A DNA stretch of 64,000 nucleotides from Roseobacter cerasinus (GCF_009811755.1 NZ_BLIV01000002.1:241001-305000), one strand, 5' to 3'; counted from the stretch's first letter, positions 27,159-37,194 are shown. The notes: generated by a model not told the origin, from the sequence alone. Numbers and translations are program-made.

Positions 27159-29197
27159 CGGGCACGGTGATCTTTGACCCGCTGGTGCCATGGTCGCTGC
27201 TGATCATGGTCGCCACCATCGCAGCAATCAGCGTGATGCTGGCGGTGGTGCGCGGCCTGAACGGCTGGGCCCTGCGCGCGTTGGCGGCACTGGTGATCGT
27301 GGCCGCGCTCACCGGCCCCTCCTACCAGCAGGAAGACCGTGCCCCGCTGACCGATATCGTGGTGCTTCTGGAAGATGACAGCGCCAGCCAGCGGCTGTCG
27401 GACCGGCCTCAGCAGTCGACATCCGCAGGCGATGATCTGGCGGCCACCATCGCGGCCCGCGCGAATACCGAAGTGCGCCGTGTGACCGTCCCGGACGGAG
27501 ACGGCGATGCAGGCACACAACTGATGACGGCCCTGTCCGCCGCGCTGGCGGAAGAGCCGCGCGCGCGCATCGCCGGGATCATCGCGATCAGCGACGGGCA
27601 GGTGCATGATGCGGACCTGCCGCTTGATCTGCCCGCGCCGATGCACCTTCTGATGACCGGCAAGGAGGACGACTGGGACCGTCGCCTGGAAATCCGCAAC
27701 GCGCCCGCCTTCGCCATCATCGACGAACCCGTCACACTCACCCTGCGCATCGAAGACATGGGCGCCGCTCCTGAGGGCACCGGCCTCGCCCCGCTGGATA
27801 TCTCCGTCGACGGTGCGGAACCGCAGAGCTTTCAGGTGCCCATCGGCGAGGATATCGAGCTGCCAATCACCCTGCCGCATGGCGGGCGCAATGTGATCCA
27901 GTTCACTGTTCCGGAAGCCGAGGGCGAGCTGACCGACCGCAACAACACCGCGCTGATCCAGATGAACGGCGTGCGGGACCGGCTGCGCGTGCTGCTGGTC
28001 TCGGGCGAGCCGCACCCCGGCGGGCGCACCTGGCGCAACCTCCTGAAATCAGACAGCTCTGTCGATCTTGTGCATTTCACCATCCTGCGCCCTCCTGAAA
28101 AACAGGACGGTGTACCGGTGAGCGAGCTGAGCCTGATCGCTTTCCCCACGCGTGAGCTGTTTCTGGAACGCATCGACGACTTCGACCTGATCATCTTTGA
28201 TCGCTACAAGCGCCGTGGCATCCTGCCTGCGCTCTACCTCGACAATGTGGCCAACTACATTCGCGAGGGCGGCGCAGTGCTGGTGGCGGCAGGTCCGGAT
28301 TTCGCCAGTGCCGACAGCATCTATCGCTCGCCGCTTGGCTCCACATTGCCCGCCGCACCAACGGCGCGGGTGCTGGAGGAACCCTACCTGCCCACTGTCA
28401 CCGAGTTGGGTGCGCGCCATCCAGTCACCACCGGTCTGCCCGATGGCGGCGATTGGGGCCGCTGGCTGCGCCAAATCGACGTCTCGGGATCTGTCGGCCA
28501 TGTTGTCATGTCGGGGATCGATGAGCGCCCACTCCTGATGCTCGACCGGGTGGGCGAGGGCCGGGTGGCACTGCTGGCGTCGGACCACGCCTGGCTGTGG
28601 AACCGAGGCTATGAAGGCGGCGGCCCGCAGTTGGAGCTGTTGCGGCGCCTTGCGCATTGGATGATGAAAGAGCCGGAACTGGAGGAAGAGGCGCTGACCG
28701 CCGAGGCCACGGGCCAGACCATGCGGATCAAACGGCGCAGCCTGTCGGACAGTGTGCCTCCTGTGACCATCACCGACCCCTTGGGCACGGTGACCGAGCT
28801 GACCCTGACAGAGACCAGCCCCGGCGTCTTTGAAGCCCCCTTCGAGGGCCCTGAAATTGGCCTGTACCGGCTGGCCAGTGGGGATCAAAACACGGTGATC
28901 GGCCTTGGCCCGGCAGCCCCCCGTGAGTTCGAACAGACCATTGCAACAGGAGAGGTGTTGGAGCCGGTCATCGCCGGGCTGCGGGGCGGCACGATCCGGC
29001 TTGAAGACGGTCTGCCGCGGCTGCGTGAGGTGCGCGCAGGCCGGCCTGCTGCAGGGCGGGGGTGGATCGGTCTGACACCCCGGGATGCGTTTGAGACACG
29101 GGACGTGCGGCAGACCAATCTTCTGCCCGGCTGGCTGGTGCTTTTGCTGTCGCTGGGTCTGCTGACTGCCGCGTGGCTGCGCGAAGGGCGCCGCTGA
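27155..29197 (+). CDS. membrane protein with glutamine-amidotransferase-like domain
   Basis: 680 residues, coupled to the previous gene by ATGA. Two N-terminal membrane helices (about 10-55) and one at the C-terminus (about 655-675) enclose a periplasmic region. That region starts with a degenerate VWA-like stretch (DIVVLLEDDSAS), then beta-rich repeats, then a class-I GATase-like fold (about 280-510). I see no catalytic Cys-His-Glu triad; the nucleophile elbow reads ALLASDHAW. So a binding or structural role is likelier than amidotransfer. Last gene of the moxR operon. Confidence 0.8.
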   Translation: MTGTVIFDPLVPWSLLIMVATIAAISVMLAVVRGLNGWALRALAALVIVAALTGPSYQQEDRAPLTDIVVLLEDDSASQRLSDRPQQSTSAGDDLAATIAARANTEVRRVTVPDGDGDAGTQLMTALSAALAEEPRARIAGIIAISDGQVHDADLPLDLPAPMHLLMTGKEDDWDRRLEIRNAPAFAIIDEPVTLTLRIEDMGAAPEGTGLAPLDISVDGAEPQSFQVPIGEDIELPITLPHGGRNVIQFTVPEAEGELTDRNNTALIQMNGVRDRLRVLLVSGEPHPGGRTWRNLLKSDSSVDLVHFTILRPPEKQDGVPVSELSLIAFPTRELFLERIDDFDLIIFDRYKRRGILPALYLDNVANYIREGGAVLVAAGPDFASADSIYRSPLGSTLPAAPTARVLEEPYLPTVTELGARHPVTTGLPDGGDWGRWLRQIDVSGSVGHVVMSGIDERPLLMLDRVGEGRVALLASDHAWLWNRGYEGGGPQLELLRRLAHWMMKEPELEEEALTAEATGQTMRIKRRSLSDSVPPVTITDPLGTVTELTLTETSPGVFEAPFEGPEIGLYRLASGDQNTVIGLGPAAPREFEQTIATGEVLEPVIAGLRGGTIRLEDGLPRLREVRAGRPAAGRGWIGLTPRDAFETRDVRQTNLLPGWLVLLLSLGLLTAAWLREGRR

Positions 29198-29299
29198 CCC
29201 GGGAACTTGGAAATTCTGTGTGCCGCCACAGCCGGGTTAAGCAGTTGTTCACCTCATCTATAGAAAGTGCTGACATATTTCAGGATTGCCGGTGGTCGG

Positions 29300-31543
29300 A
29301 TGAGTCTCGCCAACAAATTGGCTGAAGAACGCCGCGGCAGATTGGCCGCTGAACGCCTGCTTGAGCTCAAGCAGGCGGAGCTTTTTGCGGCGAACCGAAA
29401 GCTGGGCGAACACGCCAAACAACTGTCCCACGAAATTGTCGAAACCCGCGCCGAAGTGGCGACGGTTCGGGATGAAAACCTGCGCGTGCGGTCCGATTTG
29501 TCCGCTGCAAAAGAACAGATCGAGATTGTCGAGCGTCGGCTATGGCACTCGATCGAGACGATCAACGACGGCTTTGCCTTCTTCACGCCTGATCTCGAAA
29601 TGATTATGGCCAACAAGGCCTATCTTGCGGTGTTTGACGGCCTCGAAGACGTCAAACCGGGCGTCAATTATGTTACCATCCTGCAGCTGCTGACCGAGGA
29701 AGGCATCGTCGACATCGGCGATGCAACACCCGCTGAATGGCGCCAGCAGATGATCGACCGCGTGCAGCAGCCGGTGCCCAAACCTGAAGTCATTCGCCTG
29801 TGGAACGGCGAATACATTAAGGTCATCGACCGCCGCGGGCCGGATGGCGATATTATTTCGCTGGGCCTGAACATCACGTCCAGCGTGAAGTACGAAGAAA
29901 AGCTGAAAGCCGCGCGGGAAAGCGCGGAGGCCGCGAACCGCGCGAAATCCGCCTTCCTGGCCAATATGAGCCACGAGATCCGCACGCCGATGAACGGCGT
30001 TGTTGGCATGGCGGACGTTCTGGCCGACACGCCCCTGACGGAGGAGCAGCGGCTTTACGTCGATACCATCAAGAATTCGGGTGAGGCGCTGCTCGTCATC
30101 ATCAACGACGTGCTCGATTACTCCAAGATCGAAGCGGAGCGTCTGCAACTGCACCCGGAACCGTTCGATCTGGAGACCTGCATCCTTGAGATCATGATGC
30201 TGCTGCAGTCCTCCGCACGAGACAAGGGGCTGGACCTGACGCTGGATTACGATCTGTTCCTGCCGTCTGAAGTCGTTGGCGATCCCGGCCGCATGCGGCA
30301 GATCCTGACCAACCTGATGGGCAACGCGGTCAAGTTCACCTCCGAAGGCCATGTGCTGGTGAAGGTTCGCGGCACACCCAATGAGGCCACCGGCAATGTG
30401 ACGCTCAGCATCACGGTCGAAGACACCGGCATCGGCATTCCGGACGATATGATCGACCATGTGTTTGGCGAGTTCAATCAGGTGGAGAGTGAACGCAACC
30501 GTCAGTTCGACGGCACGGGGCTGGGTCTGGCCATTTCGAAGCACCTTGTCAAAATGATGGATGGCCGGATCTGGCTCACGTCCGAAGAGGGCGTCGGCTC
30601 CTGTTTCGGGTTCGAGGTGACCTTCCCGGCGGCAGATGGCCTACGCAGCACCTACCCCGCGTTGCATGACCGCTTGCGGCACGTGATGCTCATTGATGAT
30701 TTTGAGCCCAATCTGCAGATCTTCACGCGGCAACTGGAACAGTTGGGCTTGAAGGTCACCGCATGCAATGACGGCGCATCGGCGCTCGCCCTGCTGGACC
30801 GAAGTGTTGATCTGGCGCTGGTGGATCACATCATGCCAGGCATGAACGGTCTGGAGTTTGCAAAAACGGCGCGCGCTGCCGGGCATGAGATGGCAATGCA
30901 TCTGCTCAGCTCAAACATCGGATATGCGCGCGCTGATGAGGCGAAGAGCTGTGTGGACGGTGTTTATCAACGCCCCTTCCCAAGACGCGATCTGGTTCAG
31001 TGGCTGGCAGCCTGGGAACCGAGAGATGAGGGTGCCGAACCGCCGCAAGCGGCAGAGGAAGACAGCGCGCCAAGCGTCTCGGTCGACCACAATGCAGTGG
31101 ATGGTGCGGGCGCTGCAGAGCCGCGCAAGATGCGTGTTCTGGCCGCGGAGGACAACAAGACCAACCAGCTTGTCCTGCGCAAAATGTTGAAAAACATGGA
31201 TGTGGATCTGAAATTCGCAAACAACGGGTTGGAGGCCGTTGAGGCTTATTCCGATTTTGAGCCTGACCTGATTTTCATGGATATCTCCATGCCGAAGATG
31301 GATGGAAAGCAGGCGACCCAGGAGATCCGCAAGATCGAGGAAGAGACGGGGCGGCACGTGCCGATCATTGCTCTGACCGCCCATGCGATGGAAGGTGACA
31401 ACGTCGACATCCTCGCCGTGGGTCTCGACCACTACATGTCAAAGCCGGTGCGCAAGGCGGAAATGCACGGGCATATCATGGAGTATTGCCCCGCAGACGC
31501 CAGCTCGCCGGACCAGAATATGCAGGATCAGGCAGTCGGATAG
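29300..31543 (+). CDS. hybrid sensor histidine kinase with two receiver domains
   Basis: 747 residues from ATG 29300; a GTG at 29267 is the other choice but has no site. An N-terminal coiled coil (1-85) precedes a PAS-like sensor (about 85-200). The H-box SHEIRTPMNG lies near 225, and HATPase motifs (DTGIGIP, GTGLGLAISK) lie between 335 and 450. Receiver 1 (about 465-575) keeps Asp in LVDHIMPGMNG but has RP where the conserved Lys-Pro should be. Receiver 2 (about 611-735) is complete (EDN, FMDISMPKMDG, SKP). No membrane segment, so it senses inside the cell. No partner gene adjacent. Confidence 0.9.
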   Translation: MSLANKLAEERRGRLAAERLLELKQAELFAANRKLGEHAKQLSHEIVETRAEVATVRDENLRVRSDLSAAKEQIEIVERRLWHSIETINDGFAFFTPDLEMIMANKAYLAVFDGLEDVKPGVNYVTILQLLTEEGIVDIGDATPAEWRQQMIDRVQQPVPKPEVIRLWNGEYIKVIDRRGPDGDIISLGLNITSSVKYEEKLKAARESAEAANRAKSAFLANMSHEIRTPMNGVVGMADVLADTPLTEEQRLYVDTIKNSGEALLVIINDVLDYSKIEAERLQLHPEPFDLETCILEIMMLLQSSARDKGLDLTLDYDLFLPSEVVGDPGRMRQILTNLMGNAVKFTSEGHVLVKVRGTPNEATGNVTLSITVEDTGIGIPDDMIDHVFGEFNQVESERNRQFDGTGLGLAISKHLVKMMDGRIWLTSEEGVGSCFGFEVTFPAADGLRSTYPALHDRLRHVMLIDDFEPNLQIFTRQLEQLGLKVTACNDGASALALLDRSVDLALVDHIMPGMNGLEFAKTARAAGHEMAMHLLSSNIGYARADEAKSCVDGVYQRPFPRRDLVQWLAAWEPRDEGAEPPQAAEEDSAPSVSVDHNAVDGAGAAEPRKMRVLAAEDNKTNQLVLRKMLKNMDVDLKFANNGLEAVEAYSDFEPDLIFMDISMPKMDGKQATQEIRKIEEETGRHVPIIALTAHAMEGDNVDILAVGLDHYMSKPVRKAEMHGHIMEYCPADASSPDQNMQDQAVG

Positions 31544-32307
31544 TCGCGCAGGAACACCGGTGCATCCGGCTTGGACAGATCGGCGGAGTAAGCATAGCCG
31601 CCGACAGCAAAGGATTGCAGCTCCGCTGGATCAGTCACCCGGTTCTCTACGATATACCGCGCCATCGCACCGCGGGCCTTCTTGGCAAAGAAGCTGACGA
31701 CGCGCGGACCTTTGCCATCCTGCTTGTCTTCAAGGAACGCCGGTGTGATCACCCGCAGTTTCAACGCCTTGGGCGCCACTGCGGCAAAGTACTCCTGACT
31801 GGCGCAATTGACCAAAACATTCGTGCCCACTGCCTCGGCCTGGGTGTTCAACGCCTTCGACAGATCCTCTCGCCAGTACCCATAAAGGTCACTGCCGCGA
31901 CGAGTCTTGAGGCGGCTGCCCATCTCCAGCCGATACGGCTGGATCGCGTCCAACGGGCGTAACAGGCCGTATAGCCCGGACAAAATGCGCAGATGATCCT
32001 GCGCCCAGGTCAGATCATCCTCACTCAGAGTAGATGCCTCAAGCCCCTGATATGTGTCCCCGGCAAAGGCCAAGGCGGCCGGGCGAGTTGTTCCTCCAGC
32101 GGGTTCAGCCTCGAACGCGGCAAAGCGATCCCGGTTCAGACGCGCCAGATCGTCCGACAGGCTCATCAAATCCTTGAGTTTGCCCAAGGTCAGATTGCGC
32201 GCAGTCTTCACCAGCCGCACCGCATCTTCCTGAAAATCGGGCGCGGTCATGTCCACATCCCGCTCTGCCCAGTCCAGCCGCTTGGCTGGCGAAATCACCA
32301 CCAACAT
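31528..32307 (-). CDS. yaaA: peroxide stress protein YaaA (UPF0246)
   Basis: 259 residues; the start MLVVISPAKRLDW and the block LYGLLRPLDAIQPYRLEMGS are diagnostic for the family. YaaA lowers free iron during peroxide stress in E. coli and has a DNA-binding fold; that role is known there and assumed here. Its stop lies inside the 3' end of the convergent kinase gene, overlapping it by 16 bp. Followed upstream, on the same strand, by recQ at a distance of 39 bp, so the two may be co-transcribed. Confidence 0.93.
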   Translation of the reverse strand: MLVVISPAKRLDWAERDVDMTAPDFQEDAVRLVKTARNLTLGKLKDLMSLSDDLARLNRDRFAAFEAEPAGGTTRPAALAFAGDTYQGLEASTLSEDDLTWAQDHLRILSGLYGLLRPLDAIQPYRLEMGSRLKTRRGSDLYGYWREDLSKALNTQAEAVGTNVLVNCASQEYFAAVAPKALKLRVITPAFLEDKQDGKGPRVVSFFAKKARGAMARYIVENRVTDPAELQSFAVGGYAYSADLSKPDAPVFLRDYPTA

Positions 32308-32346
32308 GCCCGCATCCCCATCGGTTACCTGCTCTTGCAGAGGGAC

Positions 32347-34386
32347 TTAGCTCGCCTCCCGCAGCACGTCCAGAAAGGCCGGTCCAAAACGTTCCGCGCG
32401 TCGCTCGCCCAACAACCGTTGCAGAGCCGACGCGTCGGCCCCACGCATCTGCGCGACCTTGGCCAGCAAGGACGCGGAGCAGCTCAGCGGTTTGTCCACC
32501 CCGTCCTCGCCGCGCGCCAGATCCGCTTGGACGGCCAGAAGCTGATCATAAACGGACCCCGCCGCATGCCCCGCCAGTTTGCGGCGGGATGGATGCATCT
32601 GCTCCGCCTCGCCAATTATCACCTCAAGAAAAGCCACGCCATAGCGTTCCAGTTTCTTGGCACCCACACCGCTGATCCCGGCCATCTCATCCAGCGACTG
32701 TGGCCGGTTCTGCGCCATCTCGATCAGCGTGCGGTCGTTGAAAATCACATAGGCCGGCACCTTGGCCTCTTCGGCAAAGGCCCGGCGCTTGGCCTTCAGA
32801 GCCGAGAGCAATGGCGCATCCTCTTCGGAGACCATCGCCTTCACCGCCGGGCGCCGCGAGGCCGCCGCAGCCCGGATAGTATCCCGCCGCAGGGCGATAT
32901 CAGCCTCACCGCGCAGGATGGGCAGCGCCGCATCGGTCATACGCAGCGCCCCGTGCCGCTCGGGATCAGGGCGGATCAGATCATGCCCCATCATCTGCCG
33001 GAAAATCGCCTGCCACGCCCGGCGATCATACTCACTGCCCACAGCGAATGTGGGCAGTTGATCATGGCCGCGCTGGCGCACCTTGTCAGTCTCGTTCCCC
33101 AGCAGGATGTCAATCAGATGGCCTGCGCCAAACCATTCGTCGGTGCGCAAAATGGCGGAGAGCGCCTTGCGCACCGCCGTGGTCCCATCAAACACCTCAG
33201 CAGGACGATCACAAAGGTCGCAGTGCCCGCAGGTGATATCCGCCTCATCGAAGTACCCCAGCAACGTCTTGCGGCGGCATTCCAAGGCCTCAGCCAACCC
33301 CAGCAGCGCGTTGAGCCGTGCATGATCCGCAGCGCGCCGTTCGGGCGGCGCCAGCCCCTCGTCGATCTGCGACCGGCGCAGGCGGATGTCATCAGGACCA
33401 AAGAGCGTCAGCGTCTCAGCCGGTGCGCCATCCCGGCCTGCCCGTCCGATTTCCTGATAATAGGCCTCAATGGATTTGGGCAGGTCGGCATGCGCGACCC
33501 AGCGGATATCCGGCTTGTCGACCCCCATGCCAAAAGCCACGGTGGCCACGACAATCAGCCCATCTTCGCGCTGAAACCGGGTTTCGGCTATGCGGCGATC
33601 CTCCGCCTCCATCCCGCCGTGATAGTGCAACGCGGTGTGCCCGGCTTCGCGTAATGCGCCCGCCAACCCTTCGGTCTTGGCCCGTGTGCCGCAATAGACA
33701 ATCCCCGACTGCCCCTTGCGCGCTGCTGCAAACTCCAGGATCTGCCGTCGCGGCCCATCCTTCGCTGCAAAGGCCAGATGAATATTGGGCCGGTCGAACC
33801 CGCGCAAAAATGCCCGGGGCGCCCGCCCATCAAACAGCTTCTCAACAATCTCAGCGCGGGTCTCTGCGTCAGCTGTGGCCGTGAAGGCGGCCAAGGGCAC
33901 CCCAAGCTCGCGCCGCAAAGCACCGATGCGCAAATAGTCTGGCCGGAAGTCGTGCCCCCATTGGCTGACGCAATGCGCTTCATCCACGGCGATCATCGAT
34001 ATGTTTGCACGCCGTAGAACCCCCGCACCCGTCGCCAACCGCTCGGGCGCCATGTACAAAAGCTTCAGCCGGCCGGCGGCCAGAGCATCGAAAACAGCAT
34101 CTGTCTCCTCCGGCGTGTTGCCCGAGGTCAGCGCCCCTGCTGCCACGCCCGCCTCCTGCAAGGCACGGACCTGATCCCGCATCAGCGCAATCAGCGGAGA
34201 TATGACGACCGTCACACCCTCACGCAGCAGCGCGGGCAATTGAAAACATAATGATTTTCCGCCACCCGTCGGCATGATGGCCAGCACGTTTTCACCAGCT
34301 GTCACGGCCTCGACGATCTCACCCTGCCCAGGACGAAACCCGTCAAAACCAAAGACGTCTTTCAACACCGCAGCGGCGCCTGTCAT
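32347..34386 (-). CDS. recQ: ATP-dependent DNA helicase RecQ
   Basis: 679 residues; a 3'-5' helicase for recombination and fork repair. Motif I is PTGGGKSLCFQLPA, motif II DEAHCVSQWGHDFRP, and motif VI EIGRAGRDG. The RQC zinc cluster (CRRKTLLGYF...CGHCDLC, about 380-400) and winged helix follow. A C-terminal HRDC domain lies at about 515-595, and about 80 more residues follow it. AGGGA lies seven bases before ATG 34386. Lies downstream of yggT on the same strand, separated by a copy of the 24-nt repeat. Confidence 0.96.
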   Translation of the reverse strand: MTGAAAVLKDVFGFDGFRPGQGEIVEAVTAGENVLAIMPTGGGKSLCFQLPALLREGVTVVISPLIALMRDQVRALQEAGVAAGALTSGNTPEETDAVFDALAAGRLKLLYMAPERLATGAGVLRRANISMIAVDEAHCVSQWGHDFRPDYLRIGALRRELGVPLAAFTATADAETRAEIVEKLFDGRAPRAFLRGFDRPNIHLAFAAKDGPRRQILEFAAARKGQSGIVYCGTRAKTEGLAGALREAGHTALHYHGGMEAEDRRIAETRFQREDGLIVVATVAFGMGVDKPDIRWVAHADLPKSIEAYYQEIGRAGRDGAPAETLTLFGPDDIRLRRSQIDEGLAPPERRAADHARLNALLGLAEALECRRKTLLGYFDEADITCGHCDLCDRPAEVFDGTTAVRKALSAILRTDEWFGAGHLIDILLGNETDKVRQRGHDQLPTFAVGSEYDRRAWQAIFRQMMGHDLIRPDPERHGALRMTDAALPILRGEADIALRRDTIRAAAASRRPAVKAMVSEEDAPLLSALKAKRRAFAEEAKVPAYVIFNDRTLIEMAQNRPQSLDEMAGISGVGAKKLERYGVAFLEVIIGEAEQMHPSRRKLAGHAAGSVYDQLLAVQADLARGEDGVDKPLSCSASLLAKVAQMRGADASALQRLLGERRAERFGPAFLDVLREAS

Positions 34387-34458
34387 CCGAAATCCCTATG
34401 GCGAACTGCTCTTTTTTGCAGAGTCACACACTAAGGAATCGTGAACAAGCCCCGACAC

Positions 34459-34482
34459 TTCATTGTTCCAAAAATATGCAAA
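34459..34482 (-). repeat. 24-nt post-stop repeat, copy 1
   Basis: On the minus strand the 24 bases run TTTGCA then TATTTTTGGAACAATGAA, identical to copies at 38807 and 50899. It begins 13 bases after the yggT stop codon, in the same orientation as yggT. It has no dyad symmetry of its own. Confidence 0.9.
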
Positions 34483-34495
34483 TCCTATGGCCGCG

Positions 34496-34783
34496 TCAGA
34501 CGAACAGAGCGTAGTTGTTCACCAGCACGATCCGCAGCACAGCCACACCCAACAGCACGGCCAAGGGCGCCAGATCGATCCCGCCCAATTGCGGCATGAT
34601 ACGGCGCACCGGCGCATAAATCGGCTCCAAAATGCGGTTCAGCATGTACCAGATCTGCGCCACCAGCTGCTGGCTTGTGTTGAGCACCTGGAAGTTGATC
34701 AGCCAGCTCATAATCACATGCGCGATGATAAAGAACCACAGCACGTCCAGCAGCAGCATGATGATTTGGAACAGCGATTGCAT
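34496..34783 (-). CDS. yggT: YggT family membrane protein
   Basis: 95 residues from ATG 34783, which has GAAGAGG eight bases upstream; the longer frame has no site. Two YggT blocks, each a membrane helix plus the RPI(L/M)P-type motif (here RILEPIYAPVRRIMP), are partly present, so this is the one-and-a-half repeat form. Bacterial YggT proteins have been linked to osmotic tolerance and septum-associated processes, none certain. Divergent from the MFS gene. Confidence 0.88.
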   Translation of the reverse strand: MQSLFQIIMLLLDVLWFFIIAHVIMSWLINFQVLNTSQQLVAQIWYMLNRILEPIYAPVRRIMPQLGGIDLAPLAVLLGVAVLRIVLVNNYALFV

Positions 34784-34936
34784 CGGCAGACCTCTTCTAG
34801 CATGGGGTCCAGTTAAGCAAGACCACCCGTTTTCGCAAGCCCGCGTGCCTCTCATGGTTGATCGAAGCCAAAGCGTGACTTGCCTGATCGGCGCGCGCCT
34901 GTTCTACCTCGACGGGCAACAAGGACAGGCAGGGCA

Positions 34937-36268
34937 ATGAGCAGCGCACGCAAACGCATCTGGGGGTGGTATGCCTTCGACTGGGCGAGCCAACCCTACA
35001 ACACGCTGCTGATCACCTTCATCTTTGCCCCTTATGTCAGTGAACTCATGCAGGATGGCGCCCGCGCCCAAGCCGCCTGGGCGTTCGGGATTGGTGCGGC
35101 GGGGTTTGTCATCGCAGCGCTTGCCCCGATCCTCGGCGCTATCGCCGACACCTCTGGCAACCGCATGCGCTTCATCTGGCTGTTCTCAGCGCTCTATGTC
35201 ATCGGCAGCGCAGGTTTGTGGGTTGCGGCGCCTGACAGTTTCAACATCATCCTCGTCCTCTTTCTCTTCGCGCTTGGTCTTATCGGCATGGAGTTCGCAA
35301 CGATCTTTGTAAACGCCATGCTGCCGGACCTCGGCCCGCGCGAGGAGCTTGGGCGCATCTCGGGCACCGGCTGGGCCATTGGCTATGTCGGCGGGTTGAT
35401 CACACTGGTGATCATGCTCTTCTTCTTTGCCGAAAGTGCCGCGACAGGCAAAACCTTCATTGGGCTGGACCCGGTACTCGGTCTCGACGCCGAAGCGCGC
35501 GAGGGCACCCGCTTTGTCGGCCCGCTCACAGCGATTTGGTATGCACTCTTCATGATCCCCTTCTTCCTTTGGGTGCGCGAACCGAAGCCAATCAAGGTTG
35601 CCAAGGGCGCTGTTCGCGTAGCGCTCAAAGGCCTGTGGCGGACGCTACTGCGCCTGCCGGAGACACCCTCGCTCTTCTCCTATCTTGGCGCATCGATGTT
35701 CTACCGCGACGCGCTCAACGGCATGTATGCCTTTGGTGGCATCTATGCGCAGGGCGTTCTGGGCTGGACGGTGGTCGACGTGGGCGTCTTCGGCATCATC
35801 GCGATTATCACCGGCGCGCTCTTTGCCTGGCTTGGCGGGAAGGCGGACGTCCGCTTTGGCCCGGGTGCGGTTATCAAGGTCTCGATTGCTGTGCTGACCG
35901 CCGTGGCGATCACCATCGCCTTCGTCTCGCGTGACAGCCTCTTTGGTATCCCGCTGGCGGAGGGCAGTCGCGCACCCGACATCATCTTCTACATTCTCGG
36001 TGCGCTGATTGGCGCGGCAGGGGGCACACTGCAATCCGCCAGCCGGACGATGATGGTGCGCCAGGGGGACCCCGCACGCATGACCGAAGCCTTCGGCCTT
36101 TATGCGCTCTCGGGCAAAGCCACCAGCTTTCTCGCGCCGCTGCTCATCGGGATCGCAACGGCAGCAAGCGGGTCGCAGCAAATTGGCGTGACGCCCATAA
36201 TCGGGCTGTTCATCCTAGGGTGGGTGCTGCTAGCGTGGGTCAAGCCGCATGGAGATTTCAGCAGATGA
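34937..36268 (+). CDS. UMF1-type MFS transporter
   Basis: 443 residues with about 12 membrane helices. The start ATG 34937 follows GGCAGGGCA; the frame is open further up but without a site. The N-terminal YAFDWASQPYNTLLITFIFA is typical of the UMF1/Atg22-like branch of the major facilitator superfamily, which may export amino acids or peptides; the substrate is unknown. Its stop overlaps the mepA start (ATGA), so it is in one transcript with mepA and the phytase-like gene. Confidence 0.87.
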   Translation: MSSARKRIWGWYAFDWASQPYNTLLITFIFAPYVSELMQDGARAQAAWAFGIGAAGFVIAALAPILGAIADTSGNRMRFIWLFSALYVIGSAGLWVAAPDSFNIILVLFLFALGLIGMEFATIFVNAMLPDLGPREELGRISGTGWAIGYVGGLITLVIMLFFFAESAATGKTFIGLDPVLGLDAEAREGTRFVGPLTAIWYALFMIPFFLWVREPKPIKVAKGAVRVALKGLWRTLLRLPETPSLFSYLGASMFYRDALNGMYAFGGIYAQGVLGWTVVDVGVFGIIAIITGALFAWLGGKADVRFGPGAVIKVSIAVLTAVAITIAFVSRDSLFGIPLAEGSRAPDIIFYILGALIGAAGGTLQSASRTMMVRQGDPARMTEAFGLYALSGKATSFLAPLLIGIATAASGSQQIGVTPIIGLFILGWVLLAWVKPHGDFSR

Positions 36269-37194
36269 CCCTCCGCCGTCTCATCCCCACCACTGCCCTT
36301 CTGATCACCCTCGCCGCCTGCTCGGATGGCACCCCGCCCTCTCAGGCTCAGGCCTCAAAGATCCTGCCGACCATAGGCACCTCCGGCCATGCCCAGAGCA
36401 ATGAACCCGCAAAGCAGATTTTTGGTGCCAAACGCGTCGCCTCTATCGGCGCTTCGGCTCCCTTCGGCAGCTATTCCAAGGGTTGTGTGGCCGGAGCCGC
36501 GCAACTGGCCGAGACGGGCCCGACCTGGCAAGCCATGCGCCTGTCGCGCAATCGCAACTGGGCCCATCCCGCGACCGTCGACTACGTACAGGATCTCAGC
36601 CGCAAGGCCGCGCAGCAGCCGGGATGGAACGGGCTCTATGTCGGCGATCTGAGCCAGCCGCGCGGCGGACCAATGCTGACGGGTCACGCCAGCCACCAGA
36701 TCGGGCTGGATGCCGACATCTGGCTGCGCCCGGCGGACAACCTGCAGCTCTCTGTAACGGAGCGCGAGAATATCTCCTCGATCTCACTGCGGCGCGATCG
36801 CGGGGCCTTCGTGAATGAGAACTGGACCCGCCAACACCACGAGGTCCTGAAAGCGGCCGCATCTGACCCGCGTGTCGCACGAATTTTCATCTTCCCCGGT
36901 GCCAAAGTGCAGATGTGCAAGGACGCGACCGGTGACCGCAGTTGGCTGCGCAAGATCCGCCCCTGGTACGGGCATCACTATCACTTTCACGTGCGGCTCG
37001 CCTGCCCCGCGGGCGCCCAAGGCTGCATCAATCAATCACCGCCGCCACCCGGTGATGGCTGTGCTGATGCGCAGGCCTGGGTGGACAGCATCCTGAATCC
37101 GCCGCCACCCGACCCCAACGCGCCGCCACCTAAACCAAGACGACAACTTCGACTTGCCGATCTGCCCCATCAATGCGCCCAAGTCTTGCAATAG
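36265..37194 (+). CDS. mepA: penicillin-insensitive murein endopeptidase, lipoprotein form
   Basis: 309 residues from ATG 36265. The lipobox LITLAAC (Cys19) predicts anchoring to a membrane. The M74 motifs are complete: HASHQIGLDADIWL (the H-x3-x-G-x3-D zinc site) and HYHFHVRL. It cleaves D-Ala-mDAP cross-links in peptidoglycan. The C-terminal 60 residues are proline-rich with repeated PPPP, possibly a wall-spanning linker. Start overlaps the MFS stop; the end overlaps the next gene by 22 bp. Confidence 0.93.
   Translation: MTLRRLIPTTALLITLAACSDGTPPSQAQASKILPTIGTSGHAQSNEPAKQIFGAKRVASIGASAPFGSYSKGCVAGAAQLAETGPTWQAMRLSRNRNWAHPATVDYVQDLSRKAAQQPGWNGLYVGDLSQPRGGPMLTGHASHQIGLDADIWLRPADNLQLSVTERENISSISLRRDRGAFVNENWTRQHHEVLKAAASDPRVARIFIFPGAKVQMCKDATGDRSWLRKIRPWYGHHYHFHVRLACPAGAQGCINQSPPPPGDGCADAQAWVDSILNPPPPDPNAPPPKPRRQLRLADLPHQCAQVLQ

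Noticed and set aside
31993-33654. 553-codon plus-strand frame
   Set aside because: It is entirely antisense to yaaA and recQ, both of which have complete family motifs; a high-GC shadow frame.
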